The notes under the pieces are model-generated. The model saw only the letters and a list, made by a program, of their open reading frames with translations. It searched no databases and had not been told where the DNA came from. DNA of 64,000 nt from Purpureocillium takamizusanense. Lineage: Eukaryota > Ascomycota > Sordariomycetes > Hypocreales > Ophiocordycipitaceae. Position numbers and translations under genes: made by a program. Positions 1 to 11,600 of this stretch are shown here, in pieces. The stretch's first letter is position 1; each line of letters starts with the position of its first letter. The stretch is taken from contig NC_063070.1 of assembly GCF_022605165.1 (NCBI RefSeq), positions 930,001 through 994,000 of the forward strand, in the 5' to 3' direction.

Positions 1-165
1 TGGCCCTACACTGAGAATTGTCTCAAGCACTTCATCGATGATGTCTTCGAATTCGTCATCATCGTCTGATGAAGCGGCATGGCTTAGGAGGTCAATTAGG
101 CGATCCTCGATAGATTGGTGCTCCTGATCGGATCTTGAGAGAGAAGGGAAAATCGAAACGTCCAT
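1..165 (-). CDS. Partial hypothetical protein, N-terminus, running off the left edge
   Basis: An open frame of 55 codons starts at an ATG (163-165) and stays open to the window edge. The peptide has a short Ser-rich start, then a helix-like stretch and an acidic patch (SSDDDDEFEDIIDEVLE). I do not recognise a family. No stop occurs in the visible part and codon choice looks normal, but 55 codons are too few to prove it is coding; a first exon is equally possible. The region upstream on the minus strand (166-590) contains no better start. Confidence 0.35.
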   Translation of the reverse strand, partial: MDVSIFPSLSRSDQEHQSIEDRLIDLLSHAASSDDDDEFEDIIDEVLETILSVGP

Positions 166-1184
166 TCGCTAACCGTTGAAGTCGAAGACGATGTCGGCGC
201 CGTCGCCGTCGCCGGCATGAACTTGACGAACCGCTATGTCGCGTGCAATGTCCATTGCGCCCGGCCGCCACATACGAAGCGAGAATCGTTACGGCTTGTC
301 CCATCAGGGAATGAGAGGACGAAGGCTCTTTGGGGAGCTGTGCGGGAAAGTCATTAACAGAGATGCTGCTTCAAGGACCCGTCGACAGCGACGCGGCAAC
401 GGTGCAAGCCTCTAGCCATGTCGCTATTTTCCTGCTGTTGTCTGGTCGGATTGCGATGGTCCACGAACGATGCCGCGCTGGTGCATGGATTCAATTGAGA
501 CGAGGGGGTCTAGCCGCGCCCGGAATAGTGGTTGAGCCGGGGCCCGACCCCTATTCTGTGTATATATGCTACGAAGTACGTGGTAACAAACGGCAATAAT
601 AGAGGCATCATATATAGGTAAATATATAGAGAAATACTATTTATAAAGGGAGAGAACTCTTAATATAAAGTATTTTATATTTTTCTAGGTCTATACCCTA
701 ACCTAATACTACGCTAGTTAAATAAATATTATTATTATTATTATTAATATATAGGCATAGAACGAGACTAATGCGCTATAACGCATGCTGATGTCTTTAT
801 TAAGAATTAAACTTTAATTAAACCTATATTGTTATAATATAACGCCCGCGATAGCGCGCTGTTATGGCTTAATTCTCTAAGTCACTTAAGTCGCTAAAAA
901 GCTGCCGAGTCGATCAGGTTACACTAATGCCCCGGGTTACCGATCGTGTCCCATTTGTGTATGCGGCTGCCCTTCGACAAGGTTGACTGGGCGAAATCCA
1001 TCGTTCTCATTTCTGAAAGAAAGAAGCTACCTGGACACCGTCCACCCTCCATTTAGCCACCGTGGTTGATGCCAAGGCCGGCGAAAGAGGCAAATGCCAA
1101 ATGTCTCGACGGCGTCAGTTACTATGGCGACCCATGATGCCCACGATACATGCGATGCTGCGATGCCGCGATGCTGCGATGCCG
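166..1184. other. Gene-free stretch with an AT-rich, RIP-like island
   Basis: No supported gene. About 590-850 is strikingly AT-rich, full of TATA/TAATA tracts and short of CA/TG dinucleotides, beside normal-GC DNA. This is the pattern left by repeat-induced point mutation on an old repeat. No terminal repeats or reading frame survive that would name the element. Short GC-palindromic pieces (GCGCTATAACGC, GCCCGCGATAGCGCGC) sit within it. Confidence 0.4.
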
Positions 1185-2290
1185 CTACAGCCACTGCCGC
1201 GTTCCCAGATGCGACACAAACGAACCTCCACTCCCCCCCTCGATGCTAGAACTCACAATAACCCGGTTAATCGAGGCGACCGACTCCGCCGGCGAGATGG
1301 GCCCCGTAAAGTGCGGCGCGTACGTCGCAAATTTCCGTCCCATGACAGCCACTTTCTCGAGTTGCTCGTCCGTAGCTAGTGTTTTCGGAGCACCGTGTCA
1401 GTCACCCATTGCTCTGCTCCACTGCCGTCTACTCACGTCCCCAAGGCAAAGTCACACTGACCGTGGGCAGCCTGGCCGGTTTCCACCAGCCCTGGGCTGA
1501 TGGACATGAAGAGAATGCCCTCCTGCTTGCACTGCGCGCTGTACTTTGCCACGGCGGCGTTGAGTGCTGCCTTGCTGATGCTGTACGGGCCGGCCATGGC
1601 GATGTCGTACCCGGCTATGAGGTCAATGTCCGCCATGCCGGTCGAGATGGAAACGACCTTTTTGGCGTGCCCGTTGCGGATGAGTGGGAGGAAAGCGTTG
1701 AAGAGGTGGATGTTGCCCGCGACGTTGATCTGGAATGACTGCAGGAGGTCTTTTTCGAGTGCCTCGGGGTCTTGACCGCTTTCAAGGTGTCAGTATATAT
1801 CCATCAGGCTTCCGCTACTGAATGCCCGATGAGCAGGCTGGGCAGATCGTACAGCGTCTCCATGTCATCGTAGGCAGACCACTCCGATAGAAATGCGGCA
1901 TTCGCAATCATGTAGTCGAGCTTGTTGTTGGTGATGCGCTTGGTCTCGTCCGCCGCTCTCTGTCACGCCGAAGGAGGGCAAGATGAGCGAGCTGCGCCAT
2001 TGACGCCTAATAAACATACACGCAGGGACGCACATACCTGCAGCGACGCAAAGCTGGCAAGGTCCGCCTCCAACACGTGAACGTTGGGCTTGGTGAGGTG
2101 TTCTGGCTCGGCCTTCTCGCTGGCGGCCTTGTTTCGCACCAATGCCACGACCGTGTTTCCAAGTTCGTTGGAAAACTGGCGAACAAACTCCAGCTGTGCA
2201 TCATAATCAATATTAGTGTGTGTGCGTGGCATTGAATACCAGACCTACCCCGAGTCCGCGGTTGGCTCCCGTGACGAGGTAAGTAGCCAT
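1185..2290 (-). CDS. Short-chain dehydrogenase/reductase (SDR), 270 aa, five exons
   Basis: NAD(P)-dependent oxidoreductase of the classical SDR fold; substrate unknown. Exons by splice consensus and frame: 2249-2290, 2038-2193, 1853-1959, 1462-1778, 1185-1375; together 813 nt. The protein opens MATYLVTGANRGLG, where TGANRGLG is the glycine-rich cofactor loop. It continues with LDYMIANAA (the NAG-type motif), an I-S-T-G catalytic serine strand, and the YSISK active-site pair (Tyr and Lys). It ends GGSFVSHLGTRQWL, typical of fungal members of this family. All four introns are short (55, 78, 74 and 86 nt) with GT-AG ends. No lesion seen. The neighbouring gene is a transcription factor on the same strand, but nothing ties the two functionally. 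Confidence 0.85.
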
Positions 2291-2865
2291 CGTGAAACTA
2301 CTTTGCAGTTGCGATGAAGGATAAGCGGTGGATGTTGACACGCAGAGCAGTGAGGCTATCGCGCAATATTTATTGGCAGCATTTTAACAGCCAGCGGCAC
2401 GAGCATAAAGGGCAAGCGGGTGAATTTGTAATATACATATTAATAATGGGCTCATAGAGAGTTTTGTGTCGTGAGTCTGCTTGCGATGCTGGGTGTGCCG
2501 TATTGCCGAGGGCAACTTTTGGCGAGCTTAGATCTACTACGAAGTAGCTAGCGGCACTCCCAACTACATGTCTTAGCCCACGCAGGTGGGACGCCACGAT
2601 TCTTTCGCTAGCCAAATCCAGGAAGCGCTAGGGACGTTCAAGAATAAAGCAACCTGGCGCACTGCTGACAGGCCCGGACGAGCTCGTGACGGCTCTAAAC
2701 ACATGTAGCCGGGTCCTGCTTCGTGTATGCCACAACTGGAGCGGCACGACGCCGCATTAGGTCATGATCATACATGTAAAATCCCAGTAACTGCGCGCCG
2801 CAGTGTCCCTGACAGCCTATGTTTTTTTCGCCAATACTTGCTCCGTGCCATCCGCACACAGCTCC
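2291..2865. other. Intergenic; no gene seen
   Basis: This holds the SDR promoter (its start faces this side) and the 3' flank of the regulator gene to the right. I see no open frame with family features and no repeat. Confidence 0.4.
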
Positions 2866-4562
2866 TTAGACAAGAAACGGCAAAGCTGAAGCAGAGCTGA
2901 TGGCAGCACTTAGCTTGCCGAGATAGTCTTGTCCCCCGTCCATGAGGTCATCGTGCACCCACAAGAACCGAACAATCCTTCCGACGCTTGCCAGGGAGTC
3001 CGCTGGAGACGTCTCCCGCGTCTTTCCGATGAGTCTTAGGACTGTCATCCTCTGCTCATCGGTCCGCGCCTCGTGTCCGAAGATAAGCAAAGCAAATGGA
3101 TACCGGTATCCGTCTATGTGAGCCAAGGCCTCGAACGCACGGGCGATACAGTCCGCGAGCTTCTCTGGATGACCCAAGATGGGCTCCGCGGCACGGTGCA
3201 GATATACCAAGATGGCCAGCCTGAATAGTTCCATGTCGTCGGCTTTCCCGCTGCTGTCCGCAAATCGGCCGCTCGTGAGGGCCGATCCAAGAAGCTCCAC
3301 GTCCTGTCGGTAGCCTTGGGAGTGATGGTGCGGCTTCGTCGGCTCTACGACCGTATCAATTGCCCTTCCAAGCAAATCGAGTAACTTGTGCGGTGTGTCC
3401 TCTAGATCCCCGACCTAATGTCTCTTAGTCTCAATCAATGTCTAAATTCGGTGATGGATGGCCACACATACCGGCAATGTTTTGCAGACTGGGGGCATGG
3501 TATCGTGGTAGCCAACATCTCTAGCAAATGCGAATTCCCTGGTCTCGCTGCGCACCCAGTGGCGCAGGCTGAATCGCGCCATGGTCGTGTAGTATTGCGT
3601 CCATCCCAGGAGAAGAGTGACACTGCCGTCCCGATTCGGGCGATCGAGGCGGCCCGCTTTGATGATAGTCTGGGCACCGCAGAGGTACCACAGCCAGTGG
3701 CCAGAAGCCCGCGTCTTGCTATGAATCTACGCATACAAATCAGTGATGTCATACGACACAACACAAACAGAGCCTTGCGTCATCTCTCACCTCGTAAGAG
3801 CATAGCAGCATGCCGGCGGCCACGTGCCTCACGAGGTCCATGGTGCTGCTAGGGCTCAGAACGGAAACCCTCAGGGCACTCAGCGCCTGGAGTTTTAGAC
3901 TGATCGACCTGCGTTGAAGCCCATCGCGATCCAGGGCGGCCAGCGCAAGCAAGGACAGCAGAACGGCTGTTGACGAAGGCGAATTGTCAGACATGGCCAT
4001 TGGCATGATGACACTGCAAAGGACACCTGGCTCGTAGCCGAAAGTTGGAAGCGAACGGGAGGTCACTGCCTCAACTATCGACACGTAAGTAAACACTATT
4101 GCTTCTTCCGCGCGGAGGGGAACCATCACGGCTCACAATACTGGAACAACGTCGTTTGCTCGTCATCAAGCTTAAAAGGCGTCCACAACGCACGGCTCGC
4201 AGTTGGCAGCGGGACCGCGTGGACGAAGCTCGACTTCCACCGTACTTTGGCACCTGTCGTTAAATCAGCCCAAAGTCATGGAACGCCTGCATATGCACCC
4301 GGTACGTGCCATATGGGCCGGCATCAGCGAGGTGATAGTGCATCGCCAAGTCGGCAAACGAAGTGTGCAGCCACTGGACCCGGGCGAGCGGTCCTGAAGC
4401 ACCGCCGCGCCATGGAGCGGACTCGGGCTTGCTGCGCGTCCGCCTCTTGCTGCCCGGCCAGGACAGCTGCAGGCCGTAGCCCGCGCATCTACGGCGCGAC
4501 TGGACACATCGTTGACAGACGGGGACGGTCCTGTCGCAGAGAACCCTGCGATCTAAACTCAT
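2866..4562 (-). CDS. Zn2Cys6 / PF11951-type fungal transcription factor; 5' end uncertain
   Basis: Nuclear DNA-binding regulator. Exons 2866-3414, 3472-3726, 3791-4074 and 4137-4253 join in frame and give the PF11951 middle and C-terminal region. Markers are WTPFKLDDEQTTLFQY, then RHVAAGMLLCSYE, then SGHWLWYLCGAQTIIKAG, and the tail ends ALPFLV. The first visible exon (to about 4306) encodes only the second half of the zinc cluster: LCDRTVPVCQRC, then RRRCAGYGLQLSWP. The first Cys-x2-Cys (usual pattern GCxxCRxRRxKCD) is not found in the next 700 bases in any frame that splices well. A CGCAG acceptor at about 4551 would fit a lost or distant first exon. I give 4562 as the first in-frame ATG, which would leave a half finger. 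The body is intact; the DNA-binding end is doubtful. Targets unknown. Confidence 0.7.
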
Positions 4563-4909
4563 TCGTGAGTCGAGCTCGAAACGGCTAAAGGCGGGCTGTG
4601 GCCGCACCTCGACATGTCCCGCAGCTCCGGGTCGGCTTCATTGCTCAGCAGGACGACGGCGGTGTCGTTTGGTCGTGGCAAATCAATGAATTGTCTTTTA
4701 GTCAAAACGGCATCTGGCGGGATATGCGCTCTCGGCAGAAGTTGCCATTCGTGGGCCGGCCGGTTGAAGAGACCGTTGACGGCGGTCTGGTGGATGACAA
4801 CGCAAGCATCCTCCGCGGCGATCGCCGTCCGGACTCCGCAAGAGCTGAGGTCTCTGGTATCGGCAACTTTTGGCGAGATTTGTGGGTCTTTGACAGACCA
4901 TGACCAGAC
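4559..4909 (-). CDS. Unrecognised open fragment upstream of the regulator
   Basis: A minus-strand frame of 117 codons is open between a TAA (4910-4912) and a TGA (4559-4561), with no convincing start codon. Its peptide looks protein-like rather than random, for example VVIHQTAVNGLFNRPAHEW and LPRPNDTAVVLLSNEADPEL. I do not recognise the family. It may be an internal or last exon of a separate gene, a decayed gene, or the missing 5' part of the regulator, although it has no Cys-x2-Cys motif. Low confidence. Confidence 0.25.
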   Translation of the reverse strand, partial: VWSWSVKDPQISPKVADTRDLSSCGVRTAIAAEDACVVIHQTAVNGLFNRPAHEWQLLPRAHIPPDAVLTKRQFIDLPRPNDTAVVLLSNEADPELRDMSRCGHSPPLAVSSSTHE

Positions 4910-5273
4910 TTACCAGAGACTGGAAGGGGGGGCGAGGGGCTGGCCTTTGAGTTACGGACTGAGCGGCATCGGCTGGACGGCTCAATACACCAACGTAAGA
5001 ACATGAATATAGCTCGTCCAGTCCCCGGCTCGTCTTCGGCTGGCTCACACTACTCACGTTTAGCACTATAGCGGTCTGGTTTTGTTGACGCCATAGGTAG
5101 GAGCTTGCCTTGTATTGTGAAGCTCCGGTCGGGTCGGGGGCTCCACCACCTCCGTTACGTCGGATCCGACGCCCCCACAACGCCGGAAGACCAGGGGGAG
5201 CGGAGGCAGATTTGCGATGGCAGTCCTCGAGGCACCTGAGGCGCGACCTCTCCACAACAACATTAAAGTCCCC

Positions 5274-6687
5274 TCAAGCTTTCTCGCTATCAAAAAGAGA
5301 CCGGAACTCCGCCTGATACCGTTCTTCGTCATCCACCTTGGCCTCCACAATTGTGTCTACCTTTATGTTTTCTTGCCAAAACGTCGAGACTTGCCTTACA
5401 TCGGCAATTAACCCTCTGTCGGTGGAAAACTTTGGAAGAATGTGGTCTTCAAACACAAATAGCCAGGCATTGATGGAGCGCAGACATGCCCAGAACCACA
5501 CCCCTTTCGATTCCCAAGCACATCGCATTGCGCTCGTGATCTTGACATTGTGTTGTTGTTGTGCGGGGATATTTGCGGCCTCCTCGTCCATGATGGCCAG
5601 AAACGCCCGTCGTGCCTTGTCAAAGGTGTCGTACTCATCGTCAATGATACCATCGATGCTGCAGGTTGTGATCCAGTACGGTACCGATACCATCTCGACA
5701 GGAAGAGCAGAAATCCACTCCAGGTCGATCAAGCACGTGACGTTCCAGTCGTCGTCTACGAATACATTTCTTTGATGGAGATCCGTTAGCTGTAGGAGGT
5801 ATGGCCCGTTCTGTGTATCTGCTGACATGAAGTAGTGCATGTCGGTTCGTAGCAGTGTCCCAATTGCCATTCGTTCGCGGGCATCGTCCTCGTCGCGAAC
5901 GGCATGAGGGTCATGTAGAAAATGAGTACCGCATAGCGAGAGCCCCGGAACAAGCGAGCTCTTCGATCGAAATCGCTCATATGTAATGTCCAAGTGCGTG
6001 ACAGCATCTGCCCAGTCTCGGGACCGATGTATTCCAAGAGCATGTAAGCGGTACCAATGGCAGGTCCAGATGCGTCGCGGCGATAGTTGGACAGCAAGGG
6101 AAGCCGAATGAATCGATGGATCCACCGCTGCAAGGTATGGTAGACTCTAACGTAGGGGGATTGCTTGCTGATATGGGTGAACTGAGCAAGGTCAGTCTCC
6201 TTCAATGAAGCAACGAAGCATAGTAGCATGGAGGACGAACGCGGCTGCCATCATTGAGACCGAAACCATGCAGCCTTGGAATCCCGATATCAGTGCAGTA
6301 TTCCTGCATCCACGTATATGCGGCTACTTCGCAACCGACTTTCTCATCAACCGTTCCAGGGTACTGCTCTTCAGCAAGCTTATGAGGCATAGGACATCGA
6401 AACACAAGACGTCCACTTAGGTCGCGAGAATCCACGTCAACGAGAATGCAAAGATTGAAACCACCCCGTATCCACGTGTCTGTAGGAAGGACGATGCAGA
6501 CATCGTCTGCGCGTAGGCCAAGGTGATGACGGACCACGGCTTCGATCAGCTCCCTCTGGTCCCACCGCCGATCGCGCAGGATCTCGGCGGCAGCTTGGTG
6601 TCGCACGGAAAGTAGTAGATTACTCTCGTCCTCAGCGGCTGACTCCAGCGAGCGTAATGTATTGTTCAGTGCGATTTTTCGGGACAT
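5274..6687 (-). pseudogene. APH-fold phosphotransferase-like gene, probably broken by an internal deletion
   Basis: Fungal relative of the aminoglycoside/choline kinase superfamily (APH); the cellular substrate of these fungal members is not known to me. The N-terminal part (start 6687, MSRKIALNN) splices at a GTTCGT donor near 6249 into FTHISKQSPYVRVYHTL and runs through AYMLLEYIGPETGQMLSRTW. The C-terminal part carries LLQLTDLHQRNVFVDDDW, which is the catalytic loop (Asp-Leu-His-x2-Asn), then LIDLEW, the metal-binding Asp, and stops at 5274. Between LFRG and HDPHAVRDEDDARERM, about 5930-5960, the frame changes with no usable GT-AG pair. Compared with my memory of the family, about 60-80 residues are missing there. 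I therefore read a deletion with frameshift, hence pseudogene. A sequencing error plus a short isoform is the alternative. Confidence 0.6.
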
Positions 6688-8145
6688 GGTGATGGGGAGT
6701 GGAGCACCAGAAAGTGCATGTGTTCAACTGGGATGGCCCAGTCAGCTGTTGCAACATAAAAGGCATGATAACTTGGGCACTAGCGTGCCGGTACACTTTT
6801 GCTCAATTGACGCAACATCAGCGCCGCCTCTCATGAAAAGGAAGCGTCAGTCTAGTCACGTGGCCGGTTGAGTCAAAAGCAGGGGCTGGACAGTATGCGG
6901 GAGGGATTCTATCCTTTCCGTGCCGACCAACGTGGGTATACTGGACTCGGCTGTGCTCCACGTTCACACTGGCAAGTCACTGGCGTCTATGTTTCTCAGA
7001 GACGCAAACTAAATGGATCACAGATCCGGCTGACTGCATCGCTTGTTCGAACCAATTCGACGTGGTCTGTCTTGTGTTAACTACATTGCTGCCTTTGTAG
7101 GATAGCGTCGCCGCACGGGCTGCCATCCCTACCCCGGCTAGGCTAGCCAACTGACGAAACACCTGCGTCAATTCATCATCAAGACGTGTTGATGAGACTG
7201 AGTAGAGCATGGCATACTCCTCCGACCTCATCATCACGCATCTTCAGCCACTCGGCCACCGCCTGCATGTACCAGCACGCGCGTATCATTAGAGGTCAAA
7301 AGGAGCTGCGGTGAACATTGATGCATGTGCTTTCATTTATAAATAATATCCTAGAGCTCATGGCGCCACTCCTGCATGGGGTAAAGAAATGAAACCTGAC
7401 TCGTGCAGTCCGGCGTTGCGATTCTGCGTTATTATAGGGGCCGAACATGCACGGAGCACAGATTAAGACAGATATGCGGCTCAACGAGCTGCATGAGACT
7501 TGAGCCAGAGGACACGAACTGACGGCCAAGATCGTCGTGTTACTTGGGCTTGTAACGGTTAATTCAAGTGCTCCAAGCGAGACGCTTCAAACAGCATAAC
7601 AAGCCCGAATCTTACCAATAGACACGGTGACAGGTTTTTCTCCTTGCAAACACATCGCCTTGCCTCACCAGATCCGTCTGTGCCGCTGCACTCACCACAG
7701 ATGGCCGCTGCGCCCGCACCGACCGTCACGCGGCTCAAGCTGACGGCCTGCATCCGAACCCCACGCGGCGGTCTCGCGACGACAACACCTACGTCAGGGG
7801 AATATGATTGGGCTTAGTGGGAAAGTACGTGACGGCTCGTGTCGGAAAACCAGTACGTTTCAGGTATCAGGATCACGGTCCTCCGTCTGTGCTTGAATGC
7901 AGCGACGTTTGACTTTGGGGTTGATGCAGTCTCCCAAGTCAAGCCAACGGCTTGCCAACCCGGCTCCAGTCACCTAGATGAAATTTCTGACGTAAATACA
8001 TGGCTGGAACCTCACTTTAGACTTTGGACTTTGGACTGCTTTGTTGGAGGAAACTGGCTAAATCTTCACTCATTTACATATACTCGCTTAATTCGCGACC
8101 ACACTCTCGTTACACTTTGCTATTCACTCCACCACAACTGCCACC
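6688..8145. other. Gene-poor interval
   Basis: Short open frames exist on both strands, for example a minus frame at 6977-7237 containing TRLDDELTQVFRQLASLAG, but none has a family signature, a good start context or a splice partner. The last 100 bases are the promoter of the small secreted protein gene that begins at 8146. Confidence 0.3.
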
Positions 8146-8379
8146 ATGCAAACCGCTTTTCTTTTCCCGGCGTTTCTTGCGGCTCTCGCCGTCGCTCTCC
8201 CGTCGCCGCCGCCTGAGGCGCCCAGCACCACCTTCAACGACAACGTGGTCCCGCTGCCCGTCGATGCGGTCCACGGCCCCAGTTCCAGCGACGCTCCGCT
8301 CCCAATTCCAAACGACAATCCACTTACAACTATCCATTATAAGTTCTCTGTCAGAAGGAAGCGCGATGCCTCCAGCTAG
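8146..8379 (+). CDS. Small secreted protein, 77 aa, candidate processed peptide
   Basis: Single-exon ORF with an excellent start context (CTGCCACCATGC). Residues 1-18 (MQTAFLFPAFLAALAVAL) form a clear signal peptide, with likely cleavage before or near PSPPPEAPS. The mature part is short, Pro/Ser/Asp-rich and has no cysteine. It ends FSVRRKRDASS, with a basic RRKR site that a Kex2-type protease could cut. No homolog recognised. It could be a secreted peptide precursor or an effector-like protein. The signal peptide and start context make coding likely; the function is open. Confidence 0.55.
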   Translation: MQTAFLFPAFLAALAVALPSPPPEAPSTTFNDNVVPLPVDAVHGPSSSDAPLPIPNDNPLTTIHYKFSVRRKRDASS

Positions 8380-8794
8380 CCCGAGTTGGGGACTTTCGTT
8401 AGCCGGAGGAATGCGCCTCCAAGTTAGAGACTTGGGGTTAGGGTCAAGGTTTTGCAGGCCACATCAAACGACTGGAGCGGCCGGCGTGGACAAGTCGTGA
8501 AGAACCTTGAGCGGGTGCTCCTGACATTACATGCTGCCGGAGTGGATCTCTTGCACGGCGAACAGCATGCGCTCGTGAATTTTTCGGGATTCATTGGAAA
8601 TCGTTACATTATAGGCGCTGCGCTATTACATGGAGCAACGGAGTTTTGACGGGTGCGGGCGAATTGGGCGCCGATACGTAATCATACAAGAGCCGATAGA
8701 TTTACTATTAAATACACGCCTCCAGAGGCCATCATCCAATAGCCCAAGGCAGCGGGCCCTGATAGACCTGGCGCTTGTCGTTCATGGCCAGCAA

Positions 8795-9471
8795 TCACAG
8801 GTCTACCGGATGCTGCGTCTGCGTCTGCAATATTGCAACACCAATGGCGACTACACACCCTGCTTTGTCGGGCATGGGATCAAGGGAGGAGTCAATAACG
8901 GCCTTGTTTGCCGCCAGCAGAATGTCGTCACGGGCGTGTTTGGCAGCGTCGGAACCTCTCAGAGATTGGAACAGCCTGGAAGCCGTTAGCCTGAGCGTAC
9001 GTGACAGGAAATGCATTATGGAAGCAACGTGCTTTCTAGCAGTAGAGACATCGCCTCCCGGGATGTCTAGTCCCTCGCGTCTTGCCGCTCAACCTTGGAG
9101 AGCTGCCTTTTCTCGTTGAGGCCCGTGAGGTCCGCGGCCTAGTTCGACATGTCTGCCTCAACATGAAGTTGGCGGTGACTGCCCGCCATTCGTCATCGGT
9201 GTGGTCGTGCGAGAGACGATAGCCCGCATAGGCCCATTTCCATTCGTGATCCGGTATGGAGCGACTCCGCTGAGCTTTGGGCACTGTCTGCTTCTTGGAA
9301 GGTATCGAGATGGGCCCAGACGCGCGACTTTATGATATGCCGCTCCATGGAGATGCTCACGAGGCGGTCTGGGTCATCCAAAGAGCCCATGCGGTTCTTT
9401 TGCAGCTTGTCCGAGGTGGAGGTTCCGTTGCTGCTCAGGAGCAGCTCGAGCTGGAGGAGGTGCTGGGACAT
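8795..9471 (-). pseudogene. Possible decayed coding region, unassigned
   Basis: On the minus strand, protein-like peptide appears in more than one frame. One stretch contains MSQHLLQLELLLSSNGTS and MERHIIKSRVWAHLDTFQE; another, after a stop near 9100, runs TARKHVASIMHFLSRTL to ILQTQTQHPVDL and stops at 8795. I found no GT-AG pair that joins them, so a frameshifted gene is one reading; a remote regulatory-protein origin is only a guess. It could also be chance. Confidence 0.2.
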
Positions 9472-10627
9472 ATTTATGGCGGGGGTGGGGGCATCGTGTC
9501 GTGGCGGAGGTGCATATCAGACGCTAGGATTTTCTTCGACATAGCGTTGATGAGTTGTGGTCTGGTCTGATGTTTTCCCACAGTGAGTCCCGGCAGGCCT
9601 CCGAGTGGATTACCGTGACGGATCTACGGTTGTAGCATTTCCTAGGCGAGCTCCTGCGGTACGTCTAATGCGGTGGTTCCTAAGCTGCTTGCACTAAACT
9701 CGGCTGGCGATCCTGCATCAGAGGCAGTGAGCCATGAGTTGAGGAGGAGAGAGCCGCAGACCTACATGTAACGAGGGACTCGATGGGAAGTCTACGTTTG
9801 CCATCATCGTCAATGTACTGTAGTAGCAGTCTCCTACATGTAGGCCTTGACTCAACGCCTAATAATCACTTCGTCGCATGAGGCTAGTAATCTCCCTCAC
9901 ATGCGCCACAATGCCATGGGGTCTAGGCCGGCTGTCCGCAAGGTTCGGCGATATTGCCTCTTGCGAGTAACATGATGAGAAGAGTTGTTGTTTGAGTTTC
10001 CCGGCCCGCACGGCCTCGCACGGCCTCCCTTTTCACCGCCTCTTACGTGCCCGGCCGAGCTGACACGGGCATCGTAGCAAAGAGTCTCTCCTAATTTTAG
10101 ACTTGGATCGAGTGCCAGGCAATGGACCAAACATAAGTGACAAGTGATGCGCGGTTTAACATTGTGTCTAGTCCGCGCTAGCGTACGCTTGAGTTGGATT
10201 AGCCCGAGATGCCATGTGAATTATCCGATAAATAATATTACTCCGCATCGAAGACATTGGCTGGACCAAGCAATCTGACAAGGACCAGGAGGGACCATGT
10301 TAGCGCTGCTCAGCAACAGACAGCCCTGCGTCACAAGGGCGACAGCAGTCAGCCGCGCCGCCGAAAGGAGGACATCCGAGTGTTAGGCTAGTTCACCGCC
10401 GGGCAAACCGCCACATATCCCAAAGCTTCGCCGTTTCGACCTTGATTGACGATAACATGGCGTTGATCAAAACCATATAACTCTCAGCTAGCCTAAGACC
10501 CATCACACACAGGCGTGCCGGTACCAGCGAACTTGGCCAACTAGCGTGCTCCAACATAACCTATCAAGAGCAATACATTTGCAGGCAACATTTCGTCATG
10601 CCTTCGAGAGCTGCTTGGCGGTCGCTG

Positions 10628-11600
10628 TCATGTATCCAGTCGCCGTGGCCTAACGTGCACGTAAATAGAGTGTCCAAAGATGGTCAAGTCAAGCTTAGGT
10701 ATAGCAGACAATAACGAGAAAAGGGGTGTCAGGGACGGCGGTGCCAGGGCCATATGCGCATGGTCTGATGCATGGCCTTGAAAAGAATGCATACCGCTAT
10801 ATAAAAAGCTGGAATCAAATGTGGCCTTCTCGTGATATTGCCTGATCCTAGGCTCATCCGAAACCGCTTGAAGGCACTGCTGCAGCGGGTCTTCGTGCAG
10901 AATGCCCCTACGGCCGGCCACAACCAGTTTGTTCAAGTAGGCCGAGCTCGAGCCCAATATTCCCAGGTCAATCCTTACGCTCGAGCGTGGCTGTATGATG
11001 CCTTCAGAAACGGCAGGCACAAGGGTCTTTCTGACGTTGCATGCAGCATGGGATGACATACAGGCACCAGACGTTTACTAGCCGAGAATCACATCTTATT
11101 GGTACTGGCTCTACATCCCTCCCTAAGCCCTGATGATTTCCCATGGTGAGGCTGTATACCTAGCGGCTGCTCCTTTCGGTAGCACCCGTGATATCCCACA
11201 ATGCTCTCATATACTGCGTCCCTTTCGAGAACGGCCACCAACCTGAAACTTGTACCACGGACTACATCGGGTCGGGATAACCTGTTATAGCCAAACCTCA
11301 TCATAATCAGGCACAATGCTATGGGTTATAACAAGACTGACTCAAGAGGTAATCGTTGCAGGGATCAAGGCGCACGAGTCTGTAGGCAGCCTCAGCATCC
11401 GCTTGTGCTTGGGCCATCGCCGCGTCATGGCGTGGTTCGGTGACGAGGCTGTGGCGTTGAGTAGCCTTATGGTCGGCTGAGAACATCCATGAGGCCGGGT
11501 CCAGGCGACATAGGAGATACCGTGAGGATAGGGCAGCAACCTTTGAAAAGGGGGAGTGTGGATGTCGAGATTCGAGCCATGGATTGGGCGATGCCAACAT
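10628..11600 (-). pseudogene. Possible decayed gene of unknown family
   Basis: A 143-codon minus frame (10628-11059) contains ILGSSSAYLNKLVVAGRRG and AVSDEPRIRQYHEKATFDSS, which reads like a conserved enzyme or regulator segment. Further 5' on the same strand, another frame (11319-11600) reads YLLCRLDPASWMFSADHKAT. The pieces are in different frames, are separated by stops and lack convincing splice sites. I cannot name a family. Best described as a coding relic; chance is possible. Confidence 0.25.

Noticed and set aside
7041..7062. GTTCGAACC as possible tRNA B-box
   Set aside because: No acceptor or anticodon stem can be drawn around it.
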